From a virus: a stretch of DNA of 26,611 nt. The number at the start of each line of letters is the position of its first letter. The stretch's first letter is position 1. A program made the position numbers and the translations under genes. The stretch covers positions 1-26,611 of the IMG/VR virus record IMGVR_UViG_3300017917_001994, one strand, 5' to 3'. The notes beneath the pieces are model-generated. The model made no database searches and was not told the origin of the DNA. It saw only the letters and a program-made list of their open reading frames with translations. Below are positions 20,623-26,611 of the stretch, piece after piece.

Positions 20623-21623
20623 TCAAACGAATTGGCTTTGCGTGTAAAATTTCGTCCTTTGACCCGGACAAAGGCATCGTTGCGATCCCAGAATACAATT
20701 CGAAAGGCACAACAATTTCATGGCTAAATAGACAGACAAAAGATGCCGCTGTAGAAAAGCTGTGGGAACTAATGACCCACAATATTACGGCAGCAAAAAA
20801 TGCTGTAGAATATGTTGGAAATCTGGAAGAAAACCTTAGACTATTTCGATTGGGCAGCGATATACTTCCTGCGTATACTGAGTCAAGCTGGAGCTGGTTT
20901 TGGCGGCTTCCCGATGTGCGAGCCTATTGCGAAAGAGGACTTGGGCAAGTTGGAGATTTGGCTCGCAAGAATAATGTTAGGCTGTCTTTTCATCCTGGCC
21001 AGTTTACTGTCTTGGCAAGTGATAACCCAGATATTGTAAATCGTAGCATCGAGGAGTTTGAATATCATGCAGACATGGCCCGCTGGATGGGGTATGGTAA
21101 ATCGTTTCAAGACTTTAAGATCAACGTCCACATCTCGGGTCGAGAAGGTCCAGCCGGTATCCGAAGCGCATACACCCGACTATCCCCAGAAGCCCGTAAC
21201 TGTATTACCATCGAAAACGAAGAAAACGCATGGGGACTAGATGATTGCCTTACTCTATCTGATATTCTTCCAATTGTTTTGGACCTACATCATCATTGGG
21301 TACGAGAAGGAGAATACCTGGCGGCATCCTCGGAGCAAGTTCAGCGGGTTATTGATAGTTGGCGCGGTATTCGCCCTGTTTTACATTTTAGTACTTCACG
21401 TGAAGATTGGCTTGTTAGTCATTGCACTAATACTCTTCCTTGCCGCGAGAGCTTGATTGAAAGTGGAATTAAAAAACAAAAACTCAGAGCGCATTCTAAT
21501 TTTTGCTGGAATACCGCAGCTAATGATTGGGCCTTGAGCTTTTTGGATACCCACGATATAATGGTCGAAGCCAAAGCAAAGAATTTAGCATCGACAGCAT
21601 TATACAAGTATGCTGGATTATAA
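20619..21623 (+). CDS. uvsE: UV damage endonuclease UvsE/UVDE, 334 aa
   Basis: TIM-barrel AP-endonuclease-like enzyme that nicks DNA 5' of UV photoproducts and other lesions, using metal ions. Recognisable parts: RIGFACK at the N-terminus, NLEENLRLFRLGSDILP (68-84), RLSFHPGQFTVL (121-132, with H125), EYHADMARWMG (H150), INVHISGREG (H171), TIENEENAWGL (E199), LDLHHHWVREG (D222, H224-H226) and DIMVEAKAKN near the end. These cover the expected metal ligands. Length is near the bacterial norm. T4 itself uses a different enzyme (DenV). It starts in an ATGA overlap and is followed by a terminator. Confidence 0.9.
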   Translation: MIKRIGFACKISSFDPDKGIVAIPEYNSKGTTISWLNRQTKDAAVEKLWELMTHNITAAKNAVEYVGNLEENLRLFRLGSDILPAYTESSWSWFWRLPDVRAYCERGLGQVGDLARKNNVRLSFHPGQFTVLASDNPDIVNRSIEEFEYHADMARWMGYGKSFQDFKINVHISGREGPAGIRSAYTRLSPEARNCITIENEENAWGLDDCLTLSDILPIVLDLHHHWVREGEYLAASSEQVQRVIDSWRGIRPVLHFSTSREDWLVSHCTNTLPCRESLIESGIKKQKLRAHSNFCWNTAANDWALSFLDTHDIMVEAKAKNLASTALYKYAGL

Positions 21624-21649
21624 TATATCTTAATAATACTTCAAAGATA

Positions 21650-21676
21650 AAAAAAGGGCCACTAGGGCCCTTTTTT
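21650..21676. terminator. Bidirectional rho-independent terminator
   Basis: AAAAAAGGGCC (21650-21660) pairs perfectly with GGCCCTTTTTT (21666-21676), with a 5-base loop ACTAG. The A run on the left and T run on the right make it work in both directions. It separates the + strand UvsE operon from the minus-strand gene ending at 21675; the minus-strand stop codon overlaps the T run. Confidence 0.92.
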
Positions 21677-22016
21677 ACTTCTTAGCACGTGGTTTCTTAG
21701 GTGCTCGTTCTGCTTTTGTCTTAGCAGCCTTCTTTCCTTTTGTTGCTGTCTCTGCTTTTGGAGTACGTGGTTTACGTGCTTTTTTTGCAGGTGCCGCTTC
21801 TTCTGTAGGAACAGATTGGACGACAGGAGCAACCACAGGTTGTGCTACTTCGACAACTGCTGGTTCTGCTGCCTTGGGCTGTGCTACTTCTTCTGGTGCA
21901 GGAGTTTCTGTTTTTTCAGGATTACCTGCACTTTGAGTAGTATCAGCCGCAGGTGTTCTTAAAAAGAACCACCAAACAGCTAATGCTAAGACTGCAATAA
22001 TTAATAAAATTTCCAT
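21675..22016 (-). CDS. Membrane-anchored protein with basic H1-like tail, 113 aa
   Basis: The only minus-strand gene of the window. The N-terminus is one membrane helix (ILLIIAVLALAVWWFFL, about residues 3-19). Residues 20-75 are Ala/Pro/Glu/Val-rich (EEVAQPKAAEPAVVEVAQPV), and residues 76-113 are Lys/Ala/Arg/Pro-rich (KKARKPRTPKAE, KKAAKTKAERAPKKPRAKK), like histone H1 tails. The basic tail could bind DNA at the membrane, or the protein could be a periplasmic linker. An AAAGGA ribosome site lies 6-7 bases before the ATG. Low-complexity sequence makes homology unreliable, but the start, ribosome site and terminator support a real gene. Confidence 0.75.
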   Translation of the reverse strand: MEILLIIAVLALAVWWFFLRTPAADTTQSAGNPEKTETPAPEEVAQPKAAEPAVVEVAQPVVAPVVQSVPTEEAAPAKKARKPRTPKAETATKGKKAAKTKAERAPKKPRAKK

Positions 22017-22105
22017 GGTTTTTTCCTTTAATTAAAGTACCATATATTTAATATTGTATTTTAATGGACGCACAAAAAACGGTCTAAAATTACTGCCCCA
22101 CTAAG

Positions 22106-22113
22106 GATAAATA
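22106..22113 (+). promoter_or_regulatory. T4-type late promoter (GATAAATA)
   Basis: One base from TATAAATA, with the correct 3' seven bases ATAAATA. It lies 29 bases before the first tail gene, with a predicted start near 22120. Confidence 0.7.
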
Positions 22114-22114
22114 G

Positions 22115-22134
22115 CTCTATAGAGATCTATAGAG
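22115..22134 (+). promoter_or_regulatory. Inverted repeat over the ribosome site of the tail cluster
   Basis: CTCTATAGA (22115-22123) and TCTATAGAG (22126-22134) are perfect complements separated by two bases; the second arm abuts the ribosome site AGAGGA (22131-22136). The predicted late start (about 22120) falls inside the first arm, so late RNA could not form the whole stem. Confidence 0.55.
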
Positions 22135-22141
22135 GAAATCC

Positions 22142-22843
22142 ATGGCTAGACAAGAGATTAATATAGGCGGACAAGCTAATGACGGCACGGGCGATAGTAT
22201 CCGCGAAGCATTTAATAAAGTAAACCAAAACTTTTCAGAAATATATGCTGGCGGCATCGGTGGTACTGATTTAGGTCCCCTTGAAAACAGAGTTAGTGAA
22301 ATAGAGAACGAATATACCATTTCACTCAACCCGGATTTTTCAGTAAGCGGAATTACTCGAATAGATAACGCCGTTAGTATTAATGCAGTTCCGTTCACCG
22401 AAGATTCATTTGTTATAAAAATATCATCTAGTAATGGCGAACTCACCGGAGTTAAACCATTCATTTTAGATAATGGGATTGTAAAACTGCGGCCTAAGGA
22501 TATTGTATCAACCAACAACGTTCAAAATCGAGCAATTACTCACGCCTACAATGCCGAAACAAGCTTCAACCAAACTGGCCCTGGCATTACTGCCACATTC
22601 TATAATACTGTTACTAATATCGTATGCCCAGCTGGTTCTAAACTGGTGACTATAGGCTTCGGGGTATCGGATTTGAATACTACCACTAACTACACTTCAA
22701 GCACTGTAGTAGTGCCAATAACGAATATATATTCTATAGACACTGATGGGACCTACTCTGTTACTGCGAGTGTGACCCTCACTAGGGCGGATTCTGTATT
22801 TCAAGGATTTTTAACCACCACTGTATTAGTCTTAAAGAGGTAA
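22142..22843 (+). CDS. Tail-fibre/baseplate-type structural protein, 233 aa
   Basis: The N-terminus MARQEINIGGQANDGTGDSI continues REAFNKVNQNFSEIY. This 'I.IG..ANDGTGD..R.AF.K.N.NF.E.Y' motif recurs at the N-termini of tail-fibre and baseplate-associated proteins of T4-like and large marine phages, where it anchors them. The rest is beta-rich with many Thr, Ser, Val and Asn residues and no enzyme motif, as in fibre shafts or virion beta-sandwiches. It is the first gene behind the late promoter at 22106. The exact position in the tail is not determined. Confidence 0.75.
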   Translation: MARQEINIGGQANDGTGDSIREAFNKVNQNFSEIYAGGIGGTDLGPLENRVSEIENEYTISLNPDFSVSGITRIDNAVSINAVPFTEDSFVIKISSSNGELTGVKPFILDNGIVKLRPKDIVSTNNVQNRAITHAYNAETSFNQTGPGITATFYNTVTNIVCPAGSKLVTIGFGVSDLNTTTNYTSSTVVVPITNIYSIDTDGTYSVTASVTLTRADSVFQGFLTTTVLVLKR

Positions 22844-22850
22844 CACTAGA

Positions 22851-23345
22851 ATGAATATTGTAATTAGTAAAAAAAGAATCGGTGATATACCAGACTCTGT
22901 TCAATTAGATAGTGATGATAATTCTGTTAAATCAATCGCCATATCTCTATTCAACAAACACACTGGATTATTGGAACACGCTTATTCGGGGCCTTCTATT
23001 TCAGAACCTGTTGCATCCGAAGATCAAATTAAAGTAGACGGGTTTTATAGAGACTCTTACATAACACTATCGGGAGATATTAAATCTACACCTAGACGTC
23101 CAGGTGCATTTTATATATTCGATAGATCGCAAGAGGCGTGGGTTTCTGTTGAAACACCAGAAATAAAAGCAGACAACATTAGGAAACTACGTGATGGCTT
23201 GCTTGCAGGTACTGACTGGACGCAGTTACCAGATGTTCCAGAATCAATGAAACAAAAATATATTCCCTATCGACAGGCGCTGCGAGATATCACACTTCAA
23301 GAAGGCTTTCCTGAGACTGTCATTTGGCCAGAAATACCTGCATAA
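22851..23345 (+). CDS. Tail assembly chaperone-like protein, 164 aa
   Basis: The C-terminal third contains IRKLRDGLLAGTDWTQLPDV, continued by YRQALRDITLQEGFPETVIWPEIP. This closely follows the phage tail assembly chaperone pattern (R..LLA.TDWTQ.PD ... YRQALRDI....GFP..V.WP..P) found next to tail-fibre genes. The N-terminal 100 residues are beta-like with no assigned family. In other phages the domain helps fibre assembly. It lies between two fibre-like genes, four bases before the next. Confidence 0.75.
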   Translation: MNIVISKKRIGDIPDSVQLDSDDNSVKSIAISLFNKHTGLLEHAYSGPSISEPVASEDQIKVDGFYRDSYITLSGDIKSTPRRPGAFYIFDRSQEAWVSVETPEIKADNIRKLRDGLLAGTDWTQLPDVPESMKQKYIPYRQALRDITLQEGFPETVIWPEIPA

Positions 23346-23348
23346 TTT

Positions 23349-25400
23349 ATGAGCACGACTCCCGTTTGGATAACACCTGCAGGCTTGCTAACTACAGCAA
23401 CCGAGCTAACATTTACGTCTACTAGTGTACTAGCAACCGGTACGAACGTAAAATATTCAGTTGCAAGTGGGCAACTGCCTGCAGGAATGTCATTTTCTTC
23501 ACTCGGTATTATTTCTGGTACCCCGATGGCAGTGTCTAATACTGTCAGAAATGAATTTACTATTAGAGCAAGGAGTTTTCCATATTATTCAGACAGAACA
23601 TTCTTTATCGATGTTCAAGGGTTTAGTAATGTTGGATGGGCCACACCTAGCGGTTATTTGAAGATCGGATATAATGGTGAACAATACGCAATAAACAAAC
23701 AGTGGATAAACATTCAATTACTTGCCAACATCGGAAATGATCCTGTTACTTTTTCTCTTAAAACAGGTGCGTTGCCCGACGGACTTTCACTATCTGCAAG
23801 TGGAAAAATCACTGGATATGTGAATTCTCAGTTTATTGAAGATTTGCCGGAGATTTACGAATTTACAGCAACTGTATCTAACGGAACAATTTCATCAGAT
23901 AGGGCATTCAAAATTGCACTGATACATCCAGACATGCTACGTGCAGATAGCTCTTTATATGACTGGGTATACGAGACCTTTACTGCTGACAACAATGTTG
24001 CAAGCATTAGTTACTTGCAACCATTGCAGTTTCTAAACGGAAATGACCTTGGCACCATAACACCAAGCACAAATCTTGTATCTATCCCCGTACAGGCGTA
24101 CGATGCAGCACCAAATCGAGGCCCTGTTTCTTATAACATAGTTAATGGCTATTTGCCAGATGGCTTAACATTAAACACTAGTACTGGAATCATATCTGGT
24201 TACGCAAAACGAACGCCCGAATATACAGACAACTATCAGATATCAATTGCTGCAACTAAAACAGATTTAGAATCTTCTGCAACAGTAGTAACGTACAACG
24301 TATTTGACCTTAAAGTAAAAGGTAGATTTGAGTCGCCTTTACACTGGGTAACGTTGCCAAATCTTGGGACTATTGAAAAAGGAACAGTTAGCGAACTGTA
24401 TGTTCGAGCTATAGAGAATGACAGTAGCGAAGGCATCAAATACAAAGTAATCGGAGGGGGCTTGCCTCCAGGCATAACCTTAAAATATGATGGCACTTTA
24501 GTTGGAAGAGTGTCCTACGATGCAATGGCGTCTTACAATTTCACAATTCGTGCCACAAATAAACTAAAGAGTAGATTTATTGATCGAGAATTTACATTAT
24601 CGATAATACAGTCACAAAAACATTATTCCGAAATATATCTACGACCATTCTTACCAATTGATAAACGCTCTGAGTATAATGAATTTATCACTAATGAATC
24701 GATATTCGTACCCGATGCCATGTATCGATTTAATGATATAAATTTTGGAATTCAAAGAAACATGAAAGTAGTTCTTGAATTTGGATTAGAACAACTCTAT
24801 CAAGAAGAATACTATTATGCGATTTTAGAAAACTTTTATAAAAAGAAGCTACAACTTGGAACTGTAAAAACTGCACAAGGCAAGGACTCTGCAGGCAATC
24901 ACATATATGACGTAATTTACGTAGAAGTCGTAGACGAATTAGTCAATAATGCCGGCGAAAGTGTTAACAAAATTGTCTTATATCCGTGGACAAGAAACGA
25001 ACTATACTACCCGGCAAGTATTGACAATATGAAATCTCAACTGAGATCCGTCACTTTGATTGACTATACTACAATATCAGTAAACGAGCGTATGCGCCCG
25101 AGATACATGAAATCATCAGGTAACACATACATAGCAGTAATGCCGCTTTGCTATACACTACCCGGTATGAGTGGAGAAATTGTTAGAAGAATTAAGAAAA
25201 GCGGGTTCAAATTTAATACTGTCAATTTTGAAATTGACAGGCTAGTAGTCTCAGATACGCTAGATAAAACCAAAGATAAATATATAAGATTTGATAGACA
25301 AGCTCTAGGAGACTTGATAGAATCGGATTCGTTTATCAGAGGTCCAGAAGGATGGATTCGACTAGACGACGAGGATGACCAACCTCTATTAAGAGAATAA
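23349..25400 (+). CDS. Large virion adhesin with four putative-Ig (He_PIG) repeats, 683 aa
   Basis: Four repeats of the putative-Ig (He_PIG) type, each with a 'Y.(I/V)..G.LP.G(L/M).(F/L)...G.ISG' core, at about residues 35-59 (GQLPAGMSFSSLGIISGTP), 135-158 (GALPDGLSLSASGKITGYV), 261-286 (GYLPDGLTLNTSTGIISGY) and 364-388 (GGLPPGITLKYDGTLVGRV). These beta-sandwich modules occur in cell-surface and phage tail adhesins. The last 270 residues (EIYLRPFLPIDKRSEYNEF onward) are a separate unrecognised domain, possibly for attachment to the baseplate. It lacks a signal peptide, as virion proteins do. Late operon, between the chaperone-like and S74 fibre genes. Confidence 0.75.
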   Translation: MSTTPVWITPAGLLTTATELTFTSTSVLATGTNVKYSVASGQLPAGMSFSSLGIISGTPMAVSNTVRNEFTIRARSFPYYSDRTFFIDVQGFSNVGWATPSGYLKIGYNGEQYAINKQWINIQLLANIGNDPVTFSLKTGALPDGLSLSASGKITGYVNSQFIEDLPEIYEFTATVSNGTISSDRAFKIALIHPDMLRADSSLYDWVYETFTADNNVASISYLQPLQFLNGNDLGTITPSTNLVSIPVQAYDAAPNRGPVSYNIVNGYLPDGLTLNTSTGIISGYAKRTPEYTDNYQISIAATKTDLESSATVVTYNVFDLKVKGRFESPLHWVTLPNLGTIEKGTVSELYVRAIENDSSEGIKYKVIGGGLPPGITLKYDGTLVGRVSYDAMASYNFTIRATNKLKSRFIDREFTLSIIQSQKHYSEIYLRPFLPIDKRSEYNEFITNESIFVPDAMYRFNDINFGIQRNMKVVLEFGLEQLYQEEYYYAILENFYKKKLQLGTVKTAQGKDSAGNHIYDVIYVEVVDELVNNAGESVNKIVLYPWTRNELYYPASIDNMKSQLRSVTLIDYTTISVNERMRPRYMKSSGNTYIAVMPLCYTLPGMSGEIVRRIKKSGFKFNTVNFEIDRLVVSDTLDKTKDKYIRFDRQALGDLIESDSFIRGPEGWIRLDDEDDQPLLRE

Positions 25401-25401
25401 C

Positions 25402-26319
25402 ATGACACGAATTACAAACCTGCCGCCAGTAACTACATTAACTAACCAACTACTTTTTCCAGTTGTTGACGTTTCTCAATCTCCAGATAGGACACGATCT
25501 ATAACAGTAGCGCAGTTAGTTTCATTAATTGGTAGTGGTGGAGACATATTAGAAACTGCAAACACTGCAACCAATATTGCAGCAGGTGCTGAGGGCCTGA
25601 TCCCGTTCCAATCTAGAGCTGGCAGAACTACATTTGATACCAGATTTAAGTATACATCTACAACTGGAGAAATAGGTGTACCTTCGTTTCGACTAGGGGC
25701 CCAGTTGTTAGGTGATACAATAACAATTACTAGCGGCGATTCGATCCTAGGCACCGTTAATAATAGTGGTGGTCAATTGACAATATCTACTACCACGTCC
25801 ACGGCTGACCTTAGACTAGGCAATACTATAAATGTTCAAGAATTTAAGGGTATAGTCATTTCACCAGTGTCTGGAAACGTGTTAATTAATTCAACACAAA
25901 CTGCAACTTCGCCGAGCACAGGTGCACTTGTAATAAAAGGTGGATTAGGTATTGACGGAAATGTGTATGCAACTGGCAGCATATTCGGCAATACTCCTTC
26001 AGATAGAAGGTTAAAAGAGAACATAACTCCTATTGAAAATCCGTTAGAACTAATATCTCGAATTACAGGAACTCGATTCGAGTGGGTAGATTCGTACATT
26101 GAGTCCCTAGGCGGCGAGGACGGTAATTTTATCAAAAAACAAGATATCGGTGTAATTGCACAAGATGTTGAACTAGTTTTACCAGAAATAGTAGGAACAA
26201 AAATCGATGGGTTCAAAACTGTCAAATATGAAAAACTAGTACCGGTGTTAGTTGAAGCTGTTAAGGCTCTAATGGCCGAAGTCGACGATCTTAGAAATAC
26301 GCTATCAAAACTGCAATGA
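25402..26319 (+). CDS. Tail fibre with C-terminal S74 intramolecular chaperone, 305 aa
   Basis: The C-terminal 105 residues are a peptidase S74/intramolecular chaperone domain: cleavage-site S200-D-R-R-L-K205 (serine-lysine dyad) in SDRRLKENI, then GTRFEWVDS, DIGVIAQDVELVLPEIV, VKYEKLVPVLVEAVKAL and a final coiled-coil helix. Such domains trimerise the fibre and then cut themselves off before the serine. Residues 1-199 are the fibre shaft, rich in Thr, Ser, Gly and Ile. It follows the adhesin gene by one base and is followed by a late promoter and the collagen-like gene. Confidence 0.85.
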   Translation: MTRITNLPPVTTLTNQLLFPVVDVSQSPDRTRSITVAQLVSLIGSGGDILETANTATNIAAGAEGLIPFQSRAGRTTFDTRFKYTSTTGEIGVPSFRLGAQLLGDTITITSGDSILGTVNNSGGQLTISTTTSTADLRLGNTINVQEFKGIVISPVSGNVLINSTQTATSPSTGALVIKGGLGIDGNVYATGSIFGNTPSDRRLKENITPIENPLELISRITGTRFEWVDSYIESLGGEDGNFIKKQDIGVIAQDVELVLPEIVGTKIDGFKTVKYEKLVPVLVEAVKALMAEVDDLRNTLSKLQ

Positions 26320-26324
26320 GCCTG

Positions 26325-26332
26325 TATAAATA
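26325..26332 (+). promoter_or_regulatory. Perfect T4-type late promoter TATAAATA
   Basis: Exact match to the T4 late consensus, in the gap after the S74 fibre gene and 28 bases before the ATG of the collagen-like gene at 26360. Predicted start about 26339. Confidence 0.85.
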
Positions 26333-26359
26333 TTAATTTAAGTAACTTGGTACCAGAAC

Positions 26360-26611
26360 ATGAGTCGTGCATCCTTATTAGAAATCTTATCCACCCCGTT
26401 AACTAATCCTACAAATCTAGAAACTCGATTTGTAGTAGTCCACAACGGTGTTGAGCAGACTATCACACCCGCAGTAGTTGTTAGTTGGTTGGGAAATCTT
26501 CAAGGACCTGTTGGACCTCAAGGTCCGAGGGGTGCTACGGGCCCGACAGGTCCGAAGGGTGCTACTGGTCCGACAGGTGCTACTGGTCCGACAGGACCGA
26601 CTGGTGCTACA
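26360..26611 (+). CDS. Collagen-like tail fibre protein (3' end outside window)
   Basis: Begins [20 protein letters not shown] with the ATG at 26360 and continues open to the edge. From residue 49 it is a Gly-X-Y repeat ([20 protein letters not shown], with GAT, GPT and GPK triplets), that is, a collagen-like triple-helix shaft, common in phage tail fibres. The short N-terminal domain probably attaches it to the baseplate or to another fibre. It is driven by its own perfect late promoter. Total length and the receptor-binding end are not visible. Confidence 0.85.
   Translation, partial: MSRASLLEILSTPLTNPTNLETRFVVVHNGVEQTITPAVVVSWLGNLQGPVGPQGPRGATGPTGPKGATGPTGATGPTGPTGAT

Larger units (their letters stand above)
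22017..22141. promoter_or_regulatory. Divergent intergenic region with late-promoter elements
   Basis: This 125-base gap separates the minus-strand gene from the + strand tail cluster and must hold promoters for both. On + it holds GATAAATA (22106-22113) and a hairpin. On the minus strand ATTAAATA (22045-22052), two mismatches from the late consensus, lies about 29 bases before the gene, and a TACAAT -10-like hexamer is a little upstream of it without a good -35. No third gene is seen. Confidence 0.5.

Noticed and set aside
25221-25238. Perfect palindrome GTCAATTT/AAATTGAC as an operator
   Set aside because: It is within the adhesin coding region and no regulatory context is visible.
25275-25282. 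GATAAATA late promoter inside the adhesin gene
   Set aside because: It is inside coding sequence 120 bases before the next start, in AT-rich codons; a chance match is likely.
26520-26611. Tandem DNA repeat or CRISPR-like array
   Set aside because: The repetition follows Gly-X-Y codons of the collagen-like fibre in one frame; no spacer structure is present.

Overview
The window looks like part of a large T4-type (tailed, probably contractile-tailed) bacteriophage genome. Genes are packed head to tail, almost all on the + strand, with starts overlapping stops. There are many small conserved-hypothetical genes, T4-type late promoters (TATAAATA family) ahead of structural genes, and a tail-fibre cluster at the right end. 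The base composition is AT-leaning (judged by eye, not computed). The host is probably a Gram-negative proteobacterium: the window carries bacterial-type ClpP, a PBP7-like periplasmic peptidase, a DadA-like dehydrogenase and a BPSL0761-family protein. I cannot name the host. I see no tRNA, rRNA, CRISPR array, integrase or insertion sequence, and no gene-free stretch longer than 300 bases.

Layout. (1) 2-1549: glycan-type genes, namely the tail of a glycosyltransferase-like protein, a second glycosyltransferase-like protein and a 2OG-Fe(II) oxygenase-like protein. (2) 1553-5931: dCMP deaminase, a zinc metalloprotease-like protein, a short nucleotide-sugar dehydrogenase (UGD-like), GTP cyclohydrolase I (FolE), a DxD glycosyltransferase and small genes. 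(3) 5921-9079: small unknowns, a D,D-peptidase of the S11/PBP7 type, a MazG/PRA-PH-like pyrophosphohydrolase and a Bax inhibitor-1/YccA membrane protein. (4) 9081-15183: a long run of mostly unknown, tightly overlapping small genes, several with zinc-ribbon or DNA-binding-like motifs. (5) 15193-16166: ClpP with an intact triad, then a two-helix membrane protein whose ribosome site sits in a hairpin. (6) 16167-19931: a structured leader followed by a translationally coupled six-gene operon: QueD-like, class II aldolase-like, DadA-like, MazG-like, a 51-residue protein and UDP-glucuronate decarboxylase (UXS). (7) 19956-21623: an AbrB-like protein, a small protein and a UvsE-type UV endonuclease, closed by a two-way terminator. 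(8) 21675-22016: the only minus-strand gene, a membrane-anchored protein with a basic H1-like tail. (9) 22142-26611: the late tail-fibre/adhesin cluster.

How the genes may work together. UGD-like plus UXS give a predicted route from UDP-glucose through UDP-glucuronate to UDP-xylose, with glycosyltransferases nearby to use the product. FolE and the QueD-like protein catalyse, or resemble enzymes of, the first two steps of the 7-deazaguanine/pterin pathway; QueE and QueC are not in this window. dCMP deaminase and two MazG-like enzymes act on the nucleotide pool. ClpP and the YccA-like protein could bias host proteolysis. The S11 peptidase and DadA both handle D-alanine chemistry and may be linked.

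Regulation is readable. Four sigma70-type promoters have exact 17-base spacers, and two of these would give leaderless mRNAs. Late promoters precede the tail genes. One late promoter lies inside a hairpin that would hide the ribosome site on read-through transcripts but not on transcripts begun at the late promoter, a T4 lysozyme-type switch.
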